From contig CAYUJV010000011.1 in the NCBI GenBank assembly GCA_964445085.1, positions 1 through 41,534 of the forward strand: a stretch of 41,534 nucleotides of DNA, given 5' to 3'. The translations under genes and the position numbers were made by a program. This DNA is from Thiobacter sp964445085 (lineage in GTDB: Bacteria > Pseudomonadota > Gammaproteobacteria > Burkholderiales > Thiobacteraceae). Below, one piece after another: positions 41,209-41,534 of the stretch (the first letter of the stretch is position 1; each line of letters opens with the position of its first letter). The notes under the pieces are model-generated. The model was not told the DNA's origin. It worked only from the letters and a program-made list of their open reading frames with translations, and made no database searches.

Positions 41209-41534
41209 ATGCCGAATCTGCCAATTTCCACGCATCTGACGGTGGTGAGCGTGACGCCCGCCGCCGAAGCCGCTTCCCCTCTGCCCGGCGCGGCAAAGCC
41301 CGGTCCCGACCAGGATTTTTCGACCCTGCTCGCCAGTCAGCTGGCCGCGAAGCCTGATTTGCCGGTGCCGGGCGGCGACACTACGGCCGAACCCGCTGCA
41401 GGCGCGACGGACGCCGCGGTTCCCGCCGATCCGGCCAATGGCCTGGCGGTGATCGCCTTCGTGCCGGTCGCCCTGCCTGCCGCAGGCCCGTCCGGGGACG
41501 CCCCGCGGGCCGGCGCGGAGCGCACGACCGGGCT
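41209..41534 (+). CDS. fliK: Flagellar hook-length control protein FliK, N-terminal part
   Basis: An open frame from ATG 41209 to the window end, with AGGAG 11 bases upstream. The visible 108 residues are Ala/Pro/Gly-rich with a short DFSTLLASQLA helix near residue 40, as in FliK N-terminal ruler regions, which are poorly conserved. Its place after fliJ behind a sigma-54 promoter match is that of fliK. The conserved C-terminal domain lies outside, so the name rests mainly on position. Confidence 0.8.
   Translation, partial: MPNLPISTHLTVVSVTPAAEAASPLPGAAKPGPDQDFSTLLASQLAAKPDLPVPGGDTTAEPAAGATDAAVPADPANGLAVIAFVPVALPAAGPSGDAPRAGAERTTG

Overview
The window is high-GC DNA densely packed with genes from a flagellated Gram-negative bacterium. 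CheZ, CheV, the FleS/FleR pair, sigma-54 and sigma-28 style promoters, YbiT and SelO point to Proteobacteria. The mixture of beta- and gamma-like traits best fits a betaproteobacterium, but no rRNA or tRNA is present to settle the taxon. I saw no insertion sequence, prophage, CRISPR array or attachment site, and no gene-free stretch longer than 300 bases.

Layout. (1) Bases 1-7786, plus strand: end of a chemoreceptor gene, cheW, a second receptor, cheR, cheD, cheB, then a membrane GGDEF-EAL protein. (2) 7855-19916, plus strand: rmuC, a small secreted protein, a second GGDEF-EAL protein behind a sigma-28-like promoter, an aminotransferase, a beta-CASP metallo-hydrolase, an SRAP protein, selO, a translationally coupled lipoprotein/SDR/mltB trio and an OmpR-type response regulator. 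(3) 19935-22031, minus strand: ybiT and a lone receiver. (4) 22188-23417, plus strand: an SpmA-SpmB-like fusion. (5) 32631 down to 23456, minus strand: an eight-gene run of receptor, soluble CZB receptor, cheV, cheV, cheY, cheZ, cheA and an EAL-HDOD protein, headed by a sigma-28-like promoter. (6) 32827-41534, plus strand: fleS, fleR, fliE, fliF, fliG, fliH, fliI, fliJ and the start of fliK, with sigma-54 promoter matches before fliE and fliK.

How it works together. Receptors control CheA, which phosphorylates CheY, CheB and the CheV receivers. CheZ removes phosphate from CheY, and CheR, CheB and CheD adjust receptor modification. FleS/FleR is a sigma-54 activator pair placed directly before the basal-body and export genes it probably controls. 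Two GGDEF-EAL proteins and one EAL-HDOD protein link c-di-GMP signalling to motility; one lies behind a sigma-28-like promoter and one at the end of the cheA operon.

The adaptation genes (cheW, cheR, cheD, cheB) are about 17 kb from cheA, cheY and cheZ. The receptors beside them belong to different length classes, 34H-like against 40H-like, so two separate arrays are possible. I did not find a convincing wholly new system. The best leads are the near-identical signalling domains of the two tandem receptors, the promoter and terminator layout around fliE, and the c-di-GMP genes tied to the flagellar regulon. Two small exported proteins remain unrecognised.
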